From contig OW203722.1 in assembly GCA_934045075.1 (NCBI GenBank), forward strand, positions 6,257,264 through 6,321,263: DNA of 64,000 nt, given 5' to 3'. The notes beneath the pieces were generated by a model. It ran no database searches. It was given only the letters and a program-made list of their open reading frames with translations, and was not told where the DNA came from. This document shows, in pieces, positions 54,840 through 64,000 of this stretch. Source of the stretch: Yponomeuta sedellus. Lineage: Eukaryota > Arthropoda > Insecta > Lepidoptera > Yponomeutidae. The number at the start of each line of letters is the position of its first letter. Within the stretch, counting starts at the first letter, position 1. Both the position numbers and the translations under genes were made by a program.

Positions 54840-54890
54840 TTTAATATGTAACTATGTATGAGTATCGCGAATCATTAAGAATTACTTGTT
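54840..54890 (+). mobile_element. IRR-B tail fragment
   Basis: taatatgtaactatgtatga, then gtatcgcgaatcattaagaa is the one-sided 3' tail of IRR-B without the arms, as expected of a 5'-truncated retroposed copy. Confidence 0.6.
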
Positions 54891-55009
54891 AAATGCCGGT
54901 TGACTCTAGTTTTTGGAATTCACCCAGGTTATATGTTTCCGGAAAGACGGAAGACGGCAACGTGTCCTACAACTTTGCCGTTCTTTTTAGAGAAGAATTC
55001 GAGAAGAAA

Positions 55010-55065
55010 AAATTGTGATGTGAAAATTCGCCAATTGCGATTGGCGAATTTTCACATCACAATTT
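55010..55065. repeat. 56-bp perfect hairpin
   Basis: 26-bp arms (aaattgtgatgtgaaaattc plus six bases) around tgcg. Confidence 0.92.
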
Positions 55066-55535
55066 GATACCATTATTTGACAATATTACGAAAAATATTT
55101 CTGCTGAATAATCGCGATTAGAACTTAAAAAAAATTATTACGTAGATCTTTGGAAATGGGTTATATGGGTTATTTATTCATTATGTACTTTTTCATTGCA
55201 AAGTTTGTAATATATACAGGAGATAGTTTTAATATGTAGGATTATACTATATTTCCAGCCAGTATGTGCCAGCCAGGCTATAGCTGAGCAAAGATAAGTT
55301 ACTTTTTTTTATAGAGTCGCGTTGGTCATTATTAAAACAGGTACCGCCGTATTTAGATTCACTAGAACTCTTTACTGTACACATGTGAAAACCAAATGCT
55401 CTGAAAGGCTTACATATCTAAATATCATATTTAATAGCAGGAAATTTAATTACCTCAATATTGGCAACATTTATGCTAAACAATCGAGATAAGAACCGCT
55501 TTAATATAATAACTAAGTTAGCTCGAGCAGCGCAT
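55066..55535. other. No gene seen
   Basis: AT-rich, unassigned. Confidence 0.4.
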
Positions 55536-55539
55536 CAAC

Positions 55540-55600
55540 CTGGCCATTCAGAGATGAATGCTGCCAATGCGCTGGGAACTCTTCTAAACGGCACCAGCCT
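55540..55600 (+). repeat. Coding-like relic used as SINE target
   Basis: GC-richer segment (caacctggccattcagagat, then tgctgccaatgcgctgggaa) that resembles a LINE coding remnant. The S1 SINE inserted into it. Confidence 0.35.
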
Positions 55601-55856
55601 GAGAGCGGTGGTAGCGGAGTGATGTAGAACGCCGGCTTCTCAATCGGGAAGTCGTGGGTTCGATCCCCGGCATGTACCAATGACTTTGTTTTCTAAGTTA
55701 TGTGCATTTGTGAAATTATAGTAGCAATACTACTCGCTGACGGCGAAGGAAAACATCGTAAGGAAACCCTAGTGTCTGAGGTGTTAGCGTACCTCAGCGC
55801 TTGCTACGTACAATGGCCCAACTATGAGGGTAAGTGCGGAAATCTCAGGTCTAACT
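55601..55856 (+). mobile_element. SINE S1 with tail C, 14-bp target duplication
   Basis: aacggcaccagcct at 55587-55600 and 55857-55870 flanks the insertion. The tRNA-like head (gagcggtggtagcggagtga ... cgtgggttcgatccccggca) leads to the centre and a third tail type, gggtaagtgcggaaatctca then ggtctaact. Confidence 0.85.
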
Positions 55857-55894
55857 AACGGCACCAGCCTAGACTTTTTTTATATAGAACTTAT

Positions 55895-56040
55895 TTCGTA
55901 AATACTGACGTGTTCAAATACCTCAGCGCTTGAAATTGCTAATCCGCAGTGGGCAAGCGTGGTAATTAAGTCCATATTCTCTGTCTGATAGGAGGACTGT
56001 GCCCTGCAGTGAGATATTTATAGACTACATTTAAATAAAT
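55895..56040 (+). repeat. SINE S1 tail A fragment
   Basis: acctcagcgcttgaaattgc, then aatccgcagtgggcaagcgt and ggactgtgccctgcagtgag. Confidence 0.6.
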
Positions 56041-56229
56041 ATTAATACTGCATTTAATTTTATTATTTATAGTTAAGATATTTGTGTATTATTACCACAA
56101 ATCACTGATTTCAATGTATTTTGTTTTCTGGTGTGTACAACAAAGAGTTCTAACAAATCTATAGTTTATATTATAACATGGCTTGTTTTTTTTTTCATTT
56201 TTTTTTATATTTACTGTTTAGAATAGAAG

Positions 56230-56679
56230 TGTGATTTTGGCAACACTGTATTTGACAGCTGTCACACTGGTCTGTGCTCACTTGGACAACTTGCTTTTTG
56301 ATTGAAAAACGTGGAGTGGTTTTACTTGGCCCAAATTGGTGTGGCAATTAGATTGCCGGGCTTGTATCTTCGTGTGAAGTGTGAGATACGTTCCGGGACG
56401 GTTCCCGTAGTGTTAATACATTTTTTGTTAGGCGACGGATCGCCCAAAATAGTGGACATACAATTGTCGTGAAAGTGCACTGCAGGTACGTAGCTTTCTG
56501 GGGAAAGAGCTCTTGGGGGTAGACGGGGACGTCTAGGGATCCCCAAACCTCAGTGCACCCACCCCGGGCGGCGCCGGCTGCCAAGTCGAGAGGCGTCGAC
56601 GCGGACAGAAGTTGTAAGTTATTTGCTTCATAATTAGTTTTAAGTATTATTAGTATTTAAGTGGGTCGTTTACCCAACA
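56230..56679 (+). mobile_element. BEL/Pao 5' LTR
   Basis: About 450 bp starting tgtgattttggcaacactgt and ending gtcgtttacccaaca, so TG...CA ends, directly followed (4 nt) by a primer-binding-site-like sequence. It should hold the promoter and polyadenylation signals. The matching 3' LTR would lie beyond the window, so the boundaries are inferred. Short minus-strand frames in it are incidental. Confidence 0.65.
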
Positions 56680-56683
56680 TTTC

Positions 56684-56695
56684 TGGTAGCAGAGC
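56684..56695 (+). promoter_or_regulatory. Putative tRNA primer-binding site
   Basis: tggtagcagagc begins with TGG, the complement of a tRNA CCA end, 4 nt after the inferred LTR end. I did not identify the tRNA. Confidence 0.6.
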
Positions 56696-56800
56696 AGTGG
56701 TTAATCCCTTAACCCTGTGGGAAACATACACTTTGTATGTTAACTTTGTTTTCCCATACATTTGTAGGTTACTTTGTAGGTTATTTTTGGTCAACTTGTA

Positions 56801-58674
56801 TTTAGCCTCTAAATAGGTTTTTGAATTTGTTCCTTAGCACGGGTTAGTGCATTAAAAATAAAAATAGTGTAATCATGTGGGTACAGTGATATCGTTCCGA
56901 TGTTAAAACCTAACTGCAAAGTAGGTAGTCGGGGCTTTAAGTAATGCAATTTGCTTAAGTCAGATGTCGCTGCCTGTACGTAATACAGAGAATATTGTAA
57001 AGAGGTTCGAAATTTCACTGATGTCGTGAGTCGCCCATTAACTCAATTGGTAGAGCGCTGGTACGGATAGCCAGAGGTTGCGGGTTCGAATCCCGGCATG
57101 GGTGAAATTTTTAGCCTCTAAATAGGTTTTTAAATTTGTTCCTTAGCATGGGTTAGTGCATTAAAAATAAAAATAGTGTAATCATGTGGGTACAGTGATA
57201 TCGTTCCGATGTTAAAACCTAACTGCAAAGTAGGTAGTCGGGGTTTTAAGTAATGCAATTTGCTTAAGTCAGATATCGCTGCCTGTACGTAATACAGAGA
57301 ATATTGTAAAGAGGTTCGAAATTTCACTGATGTCGTGAGTCGCCCATTGGCTCAATTGGTAGAGCGCTGGTACGGATAGCCAGAGGTTGCGGGTTCGAAT
57401 CCCGGCATGGGTGAAATTTTTAGCCTCTAAATAGGTTTTTAAATTTGTTCCTTAGCACGGGTTAGTGCATTAAAAATAAAAATAGTGTAATCATGTGGGT
57501 ACAGTGATATCGTTCCGATGTTAAAACCTAACTGCAAAGTAGGTAGTCGGGGCTTTAAGTAATGCAATTTGCTTAAGTCAGATGTCGCTGCCTGTACGTA
57601 ATACAGAGAATATTGTAAAGAGGTTCGAAATTTCACTGATGTCGTGAGTCGCCCATTGGCTCAATTGGTAGAGCGCTGGTACGGATAGCCAGAGGTTGCG
57701 GGTTCGAATCCCGGCATGGGTGAAATTTTTAGCCTCTAAATAGGTTTTTAAATTTGTTCCTTAGCACGGGTTAGTGCATTAAAAATAAAAATAGTGTAAT
57801 CATGTGGGTACAGTGATATCGTTCCGATGTTAAAACCTAACTGCAAAGTAGGTAGTCGGGGCTTTAAGTAATGCAATTTGCTTAAGTCAGATGTCGCTGC
57901 CTGTACGTAATACAGAGAATATTGTAAAGAGGTTCGAAATTTCACTGATGTCGTGAGTCGCCCATTGGCTCAATTGGTAGAGCGCTGGTACGGATAGCCA
58001 GAGGTTGCGGGTTCGAATCCCGGCATGGGTGAAATTTTTAGCCTCTAAATAGGTTTTTTAATTTGTTCCTTAGCACGGGTTAGTGCATTAAAAATAAAAA
58101 TAGTGTAATCATGTGGGTACAGTGATATCGTTCCGATGTTAAAACCTAACTGCAAAGTAGGTAGTCGGGGCTTTAAGTAATGCAATTTGCTTAAGTCAGA
58201 TGTCGCTGCCTGTACGTAATACAGAGAATATTGTAAAGAGGTTCGAAATTTCACTGATGTCGTGAGTCGCCCATTGGCTCAATTGGTAGAGCGCTGGTAT
58301 GGATAGCCAGAGGTTGCGGGTTCGAATCCCAGCATGGGTGAAATTTTTAGCCTCTAAATAGGTTTTTAAATTTGTTCCTTAGCACGGGTTAGTGCATTAA
58401 AAATAAAAATAGTGTAATCATGTGGGTACAGTGATATCGTTCCGATGTTAAAACCTAACTGCAAAGTAGGTAGTCGGGGCTTTAAGTAATGCAATTTGCT
58501 TAAGTCAGATGTCGCTGCCTGTACGTAATACAGAGAATATTGTAAAGAGGTTCGAAATTTCACTGATGTCGTGAGTCGCCCATTGGCTCAATTGGTAGAG
58601 CGCTGGTACGGATAGCCAGAGGTTGCGGGTTCGAATCCCGGCATGGGTGAAATTTTTAGCCTCTAAATAGGTTT
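56801..58674 (+). mobile_element. tRL array: six 309-bp units plus 20 bp, one insertion
   Basis: The insertion lies in the BEL leader between copies of tcaacttgta (56791-56800 and 58675-58684). tttagcctct begins units at 56801, 57110, 57419, 57728, 58037 and 58346; a final tttagcctctaaataggttt fills 58655-58674, so the length is exactly 6 x 309 + 20. tRNA-like modules of 71 nt begin at 57033, 57342, 57651, 57960, 58269 and 58578, with acceptor ends gcccatt/catgggt, D-stem gctc/gagc, 5-bp anticodon stem, loop acggata and a B-box-like ggttcgaatcc. A T-run follows each within a few bases. All six share ggggctttaag-type variants not seen in other copies (unit 2 has ggggttttaag). Confidence 0.95.
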
Positions 58675-58800
58675 TCAACTTGTAACAGTAAAGTTATTGT
58701 TATTGTTGCAATTATTGTTTGCAAAGGATCTAGGTATATGTTATTATTTGCAATTGTTGTATGTTAATAGCAAATAATTAGTACTAGTAATTGGTCGTAT

Positions 58801-58879
58801 TATAAGTAAATATTGTTGTTTGCATTGATAAGTAAATATTGTTGTTTGCATTGATAAGTAAATATTGTTGTTTGCATTG
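58801..58879 (+). repeat. 26-bp direct repeat, three copies
   Basis: ataagtaaatattgttgttt then gcattg, three times in the BEL leader just before gag. Confidence 0.9.
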
Positions 58880-59007
58880 CTAGTTTGTAGTAATAGATAA
58901 CTAGTTCTACACAACTAAAGTTGTATGTTGGTTGCCCGGCTAGTGTGAGCATTTGTGGAGGTTTATTCTCATCAGTGTATTTGGTTTGATTTTCGGTGAT
59001 CCACGCA

Positions 59008-60711
59008 ATGGCGAGGGCTACACTAGCCAATGAACTGCGGTGGTTTGTCGCTGTTCAGGGGCTGCTGTCTCGGACTGACAGGGATGATGCCATCCTTGAG
59101 CGAGCGCTGCAGTTGGGGCAGCGCACGGCCACGGCTGAGGCAGCCGTGATAGCGCTGGCAGATGGTCATCCAGCGCCCAGCACTGAAGTATTCTCGGGCT
59201 ACGAGCGGGATCTGGCCCAAATAATAGAAATAGAGAACTCCGTGGTCCAGGCGGCCTGCGACATACGGAGACGACGGTCAGGTGGTACTGCACCGAATAA
59301 GCCGCTACCTATGGAAGGGTCCGCGGTCACAGGCAGGCTTCCCACTCTCCAGCTCACTCACTTCAGTGGAGCTGTTGAGGAGTGGGTTGCTTTTAGAAAT
59401 ATGTTCACCTCGCTGGTTGATTCCAGGCAGGATTTGACACCGGGACAGAAGATGGCTTACCTTTTGTCGACTTTGGAGGGCGAGTCGAGGGCCATCGTAA
59501 AACATCTGAAGGTCATGGACGACCACTACGAGACAGCGTGGGAGCTGCTCAACAAGCGTTATCAGAACGCTCGTCTGCTGGCAGACGCACATGCAGGGCA
59601 GTTGTTGGGCCTACCAAAGGTCACCAACAGGGCACATTTGCGGGGGCAGGTGTTGACACCGGTCACTGTTGCATGTAATGCGTTACGAACGCTAAATTTG
59701 CCCGTGGATGAGTGGTCCTTTCTATTAGTCCACATAATTTTAACTAAGTTACCGGCCGACATCCGCGTTCGGTTTGAACGGGAGTCGGCAGAAAGGGACA
59801 GCGATGGATTGCCCAAGTTCACGGACTTAATGAAGTTTTTGGAGTTTGAGGCCAGGGTCGTGGAGACTTCACAGCTGGACTTGGGGCAGTCAGCGGCGCC
59901 GACGTGTGGGTGTGGCGCCTCACAGGGGCGCAGGGGCGCCTCACAGGGGCGCAGGGCGTCCCAGCCAGCGCAGCCGCCGCGAGGACGCACTACGGCGCGC
60001 TTGGCGGCACTGGCGGCGGCCGGGAGAGACTCGGCATGTTTGCAATGTGGCCACATAGGGCATGCACTGCTGCAGTGCCATGACTGGAAAGGTTTGCCAG
60101 TAACTGATAGGCGGCGCATGGTAAAGCGCAATAGCCTATGCTTTGGCTGTCTGGGGGACCATTTTCAACGGGATTGCCCCAGGCCCCAGCCTTGTCGTGC
60201 GTGCGGTAGGCCGCACCACTTATTGTTGTGTGCCAATAGGTCGGGGGTGAACTCTCCGAAGGCACAACCGTGGCGCCCTACGGGCGGGGGTCCCTCAGGG
60301 CGAGGCCCCCCGTCTGACTGGAGGAGGAGTCCTCCACGAGGCATGCCGCCACTCCGGGAGGAGCCGAATCAGGTACCTGCGCGGGGGCCCATGGGGGGCC
60401 CCGCGCCTGCCGGTTACCATGCAGCAGGTACGGGTGTGAGTTGGGCCCCTATGGGCGGGGGCCCGACGGTTGATTTGAGGAGAGGTTCTCCTTCCTGCGC
60501 ACCGGTTCCTGCGCGCGCTAGCGTGGAGCGGAGCGGCTCAGAGGTGCCGCAGCGGTTCTCTCCGCCGTGCCAAGAGTACCCACGGTTGGAGTACCACCCG
60601 CCGTACTATAGGTACGGTAGGGCTGCAGGGTATACCCTGCCTAGGATGGCGATGTGCACTCGCCAGCCACATTATGAGCAGGGGCACCCCCATGGGAGGG
60701 GGAGTATGTAG
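59008..60711 (+). CDS. gag: BEL/Pao Gag polyprotein
   Basis: 567 residues from the first ATG (cgcaatggcg), ending at UAG 60709-60711. Gag forms the virus-like particle that packages the element's RNA. Residues ~1-100 are alpha-helical-looking; ~105-290 match the DUF1759 domain of Pao-type Gag (LPTLQLTHFSGAVEEWVAF and EGESRAI segments). Three zinc-knuckle-like motifs follow: CLQCGHIGHALLQC from ~344, CFGCLGDHFQRDC from ~378 and CRACGRPHHLLLC from ~396. The last ~150 residues are rich in Gly, Pro and Arg. The frame is intact and markedly GC-richer than the surroundings. The UAG is followed by CUA and then by protease in the same frame. Its leader is split by the tRL array, so translation of this copy would face six tRNA-like structures upstream. 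Confidence 0.92.
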   Translation: MARATLANELRWFVAVQGLLSRTDRDDAILERALQLGQRTATAEAAVIALADGHPAPSTEVFSGYERDLAQIIEIENSVVQAACDIRRRRSGGTAPNKPLPMEGSAVTGRLPTLQLTHFSGAVEEWVAFRNMFTSLVDSRQDLTPGQKMAYLLSTLEGESRAIVKHLKVMDDHYETAWELLNKRYQNARLLADAHAGQLLGLPKVTNRAHLRGQVLTPVTVACNALRTLNLPVDEWSFLLVHIILTKLPADIRVRFERESAERDSDGLPKFTDLMKFLEFEARVVETSQLDLGQSAAPTCGCGASQGRRGASQGRRASQPAQPPRGRTTARLAALAAAGRDSACLQCGHIGHALLQCHDWKGLPVTDRRRMVKRNSLCFGCLGDHFQRDCPRPQPCRACGRPHHLLLCANRSGVNSPKAQPWRPTGGGPSGRGPPSDWRRSPPRGMPPLREEPNQVPARGPMGGPAPAGYHAAGTGVSWAPMGGGPTVDLRRGSPSCAPVPARASVERSGSEVPQRFSPPCQEYPRLEYHPPYYRYGRAAGYTLPRMAMCTRQPHYEQGHPHGRGSM

Positions 60712-61341
60712 CTAGTCTGCCCCTCTGCAAGCGCAGAACCGAGGACGGTTCTGCTGCCCACTGCGGCGGTCCGCGTATGGGGCCCCCAGGGAGATTCTGT
60801 TACGGTCAGGGCCCTGCTGGACTCCGGGGCCCAGGGATGTCTACTATCAACACGAGTGGCCGAGCAATTGAGTTTAGGGCTGGGTGCCCCCTCGGTGCCC
60901 CTCTTGGGAGTTGGTGGTGTGAAGGTTCCGCGTCTGGCGGGGCAGACGTACTTTACCTTTTCGTCGGTACACTCTTCTACGCTGAGGATTTCGGCCATGG
61001 CCATGGTAATGGATACCATTGTAGGATGGCAGCCATCTACAGATCTGCCCTCAGGTGTACGGTCGTGCACGTTGGATCTAGATCTAGCAGATCCACTTTT
61101 CTACCATCCCGCTCCAGTGGACCTGCTTCTGGGCGCGGATGTATTAGGATGGGTCATACTAGGCACCCAGAAGGTTCTGGGGCCATCTTCATTGGTGGCA
61201 GTGTCGACAATTTTTGGATTTTCTGTAATGGGGCCAGTGTTTGAGGACTCGACTCCCGACGAGTCGAAGGTCATCGCGTCTGCATCTCTTGCCAAGACGA
61301 TGCAAAGATTTTGGGAAATTGAGGAGCCTCCCATGGTTTAA
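60712..61341 (+). pseudogene. pol: BEL/Pao protease region of Pol
   Basis: In frame with gag and directly after its UAG. An aspartic protease active site, LLDSGAQG (Asp at about 60820), and a downstream DLLLGADVLGWVILG flap/dimer-type segment place it in the Pao retropepsin family, which cleaves Gag-Pol. No ATG is needed if it is made by readthrough of UAG 60709. The region ends with TAA at 61339-61341, again in frame with the reverse transcriptase that follows, so a second in-frame stop separates protease from RT. I treat this TAA as a probable mutation and the copy as decayed. Confidence 0.82.
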
Positions 61342-62226
61342 AAGGTGGATCCGGACCATGAGGAGTGTGAGGCGTTCTATCAAGCCAATACGTTGCGGCT
61401 GACGTCTGGTCGATTTGTAACTAGGTTACCGTTCATTGCTTCTTCTCCTGTTCTAGGGCAATCCAGGTCGCTGGCGGAGAAACGACTGCTCGCGATGGAG
61501 CGGCGCATGCGGCGTGACCCCGTTCTTCGCGAGAAGTATATCGAGTTTATGCGCGAGTACGAGGCATTGGGCCACATGTCTCCGGCTCGAGTTGATTGGA
61601 GCTCAACTGAGCATTATTTCCTGCCTCACCATGCGGTGGTGAAGGCATCATCAGGTAAGCTGAGGACCGTGTTTGACGGCTCAGCCCCCACGTCGACAGG
61701 GGTGTCATTGAATCAGTGCTTGCATTCCGGTCCCAAGTTGCACAGGGATGTCGTGGACATTATACTGAATTTTAGAAGACATCAGGTGGTGTTTGGAGCG
61801 GACATCCGGATGATGTTTCGGCAGACGGTTATCCACCCAGATGACAGGCGCTTCCAGCTGATTCTCTGGCGTGAACACCCGGAGGACCCAGTGACCGTCT
61901 ACGAGCTCAACACCAACACATATGGGTTAAAGTCCAGCCCTTATATTGCTATTCGCTGCTTGTTGGAGCTGGCAGAGCGGGAGCGCGCGCGCTTTCCCCG
62001 CGCGGCCGCTGTGTTGGCGCGCGACCTTTATGTCGACGATGTGTGCACCGGGGCCCAAAGTATCGAGGAGGCTCTCATACTGCGAGACGAATTAATTGCC
62101 ATTCTAGCAGCAGGCGGCTACGAGCTGCGGAAATGGTTGTCTAACGAGCCTGGTCTGTTGGAGGCTATTCCTGAGGATCACCAACAGAACCCTAATCTGT
62201 TTCAGAATGTATGTAATGTTGAATGA
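61342..62226 (+). pseudogene. pol: BEL/Pao reverse transcriptase core
   Basis: 294 codons in the gag/protease frame, ending TGA at 62224-62226. Motif A is visible (FGADIRMMFRQ), as is YGLKSSP and the catalytic YVDD at 62029-62040, whose aspartates bind the metal ions for DNA synthesis. The palm and fingers are complete. The frame then breaks: the Pol continuation is in frame 2 from about 62200. One frame change near 62190-62226 makes this copy unable to express the rest of Pol without recoding. Confidence 0.88.
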
Positions 62227-62617
62227 TGATCCCAACATGATAGCGGTGTTAGGAATGCGGTACCAACCCGTTAATGACATTTTCACGTTCCAGGTGGACC
62301 TGGAGCCCCAGAGGGTCTGGAGTAAACGGACAGTGTTGTCCACCATAGCCCGTATGTTTGATCCAAACGGGTGGATCAGTCCAGTGATCTTTCTGGCCAA
62401 GTGTCTGCTGCAGCAGCTCTGGATTATGGGCGTCTCGTGGGACGAGCCGCTCATCGGGCCACCCCTGGACACCTGGCTTGCGCTGATATCTTCGATGGAG
62501 GAGGTCAACCGGGTTGCCCTGCCTCGTCGGATTCTGCCACGGGGCAAATATCAGGCAAGTCTGCATGGATTTTGTGATGCATCCGAGCGGGGGTACGCTG
62601 CGGTGGTGTACGGTTGA
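62207..62617 (+). pseudogene. pol: BEL/Pao RT connection and RNase H start
   Basis: Frame 2 segment. It carries MFDPNGWISPVIFLAK, the conserved RT-connection motif of Pao elements, then HGFCDASERGY with the first RNase H aspartate. It stops at TGA 62615-62617; the continuing RNase H frame is frame 3, so another frame change lies near 62600-62617. Confidence 0.82.
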
Positions 62618-63527
62618 CTCGGAGGACCGGGTCAACGTAGCTTTACTCTTGGCAAAGAGCAAGGTTGCTCCAATTAGGACTCGTCTGACCATACCCAAGC
62701 TAGAGTTGAGCGGAGCTCATCTGTTGTCCAGGTTGTTAAGCCACGTCTCTCGTGAGTTGGCTGCCACCGTTGACATCCGGGATGTCTTCGCATGGTCAGA
62801 CAGTCAAGTCGCGCTGGCCTGGTTGCGCGCGGCGCCACATACCTTGGAGATCTTCGTGGGAAACCGGGTTTCCCAGATACAGAACATTGGTATCCCCATC
62901 ATCTGGAGACACGTCCCAGGTGATTGGAACCCCGCGGACTGTGCATACCGGGGCTGCACAGCTCCCGAATTGGTGTCTCATTCACTTTGGTGGGGACCGG
63001 CCTGGTTGGAGGAACCAGAGACTTCGTGGCCTGTCCAGCAGGTGGATAGGTCCATTCAAGTTTTACCTGGCGTGCGGGTGCACGCTCTAGCTGTGGAGAC
63101 AGCCTTGGATCCCGACTGGCTGCCTGGGCGGTATAGCAGTCTGGATAAACTGCTGGCGGTTACCAGCTGGATTGAAAGATTTGTTCGCAACTGTCGAAAT
63201 CCGAGTGAAAAACTTTTGTCCCCAGTTGTGAGTGCAGAGGAGCGTCGGAACGCGCTGCTGCACTGGATTCGCATCGTGCAGGCGGACCGCTTCGAGGCTG
63301 AACTTCGGATTCTGCGTGAGGGTCGCGCCAAGCTCAAGGGAGCGGTTGCCAGGTTAAATCCCTTTACGGATTCGGAGGGACTTTTGCGTGTTGGGGGTCG
63401 GCTTTGGAAAGCTGACCTGCCTTACGGAAGTTGCCACCCTTTGCTGTTACCAAAGGATGGACCTTTGGTAAAGCTCTTGGTGTCTGATCGACACATTCGT
63501 AATGCCCACGATGTGGCGCATTATTAG
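62600..63527 (+). pseudogene. pol: BEL/Pao RNase H and integrase N-terminal part
   Basis: Frame 3 segment. RNase H residues are visible in IPKLELSGAHLL (Glu), AWSDSQVALAWL (Asp) and DWNPADCAYRG (Asp). A linker of ~170 residues follows, then the start of the integrase zinc domain (RHIRNAHDVAH). A TAG at 63525-63527 ends the frame; the integrase continues one frame over. Confidence 0.82.
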
Positions 63528-64000
63528 CTATCCTACAGCGGGAGTTTTGGATATTGTCAGCTCGAAGAGTCATTCGAAGCGTCCTCTTCCAGTGTGTACC
63601 TTGTTACAGAGTGAAGGCTTCACTTATGCAGCCGCAGATGGGAGATCTGCCGCCGGACCGAGTTAATCAGTCTCGGCCATTTGAGGAAGTCGCAACGGAC
63701 TTTGCGGGGCCGTTTTCCGTAAAAACGACTACCCTTCGCAACGCTCGGGTTGTGAAGGCTTACCTATGCGTGTTTGTATGCTTGGCCACCAAGGCTGTCC
63801 ATCTGGAAGTAGTTTCAGCATTGTCTACTGAGGCCTTCGTCGCCGCGTTGGATCGTTTCGTGTCGCGCAGAGGCTTGCCCTCACTTATTCGCTCCGACAA
63901 TGGCTCAAACTACAAAGGTACCATAAACTATCTAAAGGATGTTAATGTATTTTTACAAAATAATGGTGATAGTTTAAGTCAAATCCTCGCCCGGAAAGGG
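63524..64000 (+). pseudogene. pol: BEL/Pao integrase, cut by window end
   Basis: Frame 2. It begins after a frame change near 63515-63525. A CVPC completes the HHCC zinc-binding domain. The catalytic core shows ATDFAGPF and, later, IRSDNGSNYKG, the two aspartates of the D,D-35-E triad; the glutamate would follow within ~40 residues but is beyond position 64000. The integrase C-terminus and 3' LTR are not in the window. Confidence 0.85.

Noticed and set aside
1..56000. The region as a piRNA cluster
   Set aside because: Density of nested elements fits, but nothing in the sequence itself shows transcription or small-RNA production.
11341..58563. A 65-residue open frame beginning MKFRTSLQYSLYYVQ repeated in nearly all tRL copies
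   Set aside because: It lies on the strand opposite the tRNA-like module, and is conserved only because whole units are nearly identical. Diverged tRL copies lose it. No domain is recognisable.
57033..58648. Six functional tRNA genes in tandem
   Set aside because: The modules have a cloverleaf-like layout, but C replaces the universal U33, the T-stem has a mismatch, and they occur in a dispersed mobile repeat. They are tRNA-derived promoter-like modules, not tRNA genes.
56801..58674. CRISPR-like array
   Set aside because: The 309-bp units are identical throughout with no unique spacers, and the organism is an animal.
56801..58674. Hammerhead retrozyme
   Set aside because: Tandem units and target duplications fit, but I found no CUGANGA core with a paired GAAA on either strand. 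CTGATG occurs just before the tRNA-like part, but the essential following A is C or T in all copies seen.
59018..63573. Long minus-strand frames under the BEL element
   Set aside because: Shadows of the GC-rich gag-pol coding strand.

Overview
The window looks like intergenic or intronic DNA from a moth or butterfly (Lepidoptera). It is AT-rich and packed with repeat modules I recognise from that order: tails with the cccactgctgg core, SINE bodies carrying a tcctcacgatgttttcctt-type block, CTAG-ending Helitron termini, and a BEL/Pao LTR retrotransposon. I found no host protein-coding gene I can defend. One 200-N scaffold gap shows it is a draft assembly.

Layout. 1-8 kb holds LINE/SINE tails, a 258-bp inverted-repeat retroposon (571-828), a 126-bp satellite (3.87-4.39 kb), a 5S-rRNA-derived SINE split by a second SINE (5.2-5.7 kb) and a TIR element (6.05-6.58 kb). 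8.1-9.3 kb is a decayed RTE-like LINE ending in a 323-bp ATAC tract. 9.8-16.8 kb holds five insertions of a tRNA-like repeat with a ~309-bp unit, plus a decayed tandem array. 17-32 kb is old repeat debris, a 2.1-kb Tc1/mariner-like relic (21.3-23.4 kb), 5S SINEs and a 238-bp CATC tract beside a LINE end. 32-56 kb continues with SINEs, MITEs, palindromic retroposons, a GAGGCCGAAGGCCGAG-type array and a near-perfect 428-bp palindrome (43.16-43.59 kb). From 56.23 kb to the window end lies a BEL/Pao element: 5' LTR, primer-binding site, leader, gag, and a broken pol. It runs off the right edge, so integrase is incomplete and the 3' LTR is not seen.

The most interesting signal is the tRNA-like repeat, called tRL here. 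Insertions have 8-15 bp target-site duplications, so they look retroposed, yet they hold tandem multimers. One, in the BEL leader, is exactly six 309-bp units plus a 20-bp repeat of its start. Five others switch orientation inside one insertion. Two further short families also combine inverted arms, a one-sided tail and 12-15 bp target duplications. A 5S-rRNA-derived SINE family with ten copies or fragments is the second notable system. The BEL gag and protease share one frame, separated by a single UAG followed by CUA, which may be a readthrough site or a mutation.

All names are from reading the sequence only; no database search was run. Boundaries of decayed repeats are approximate.
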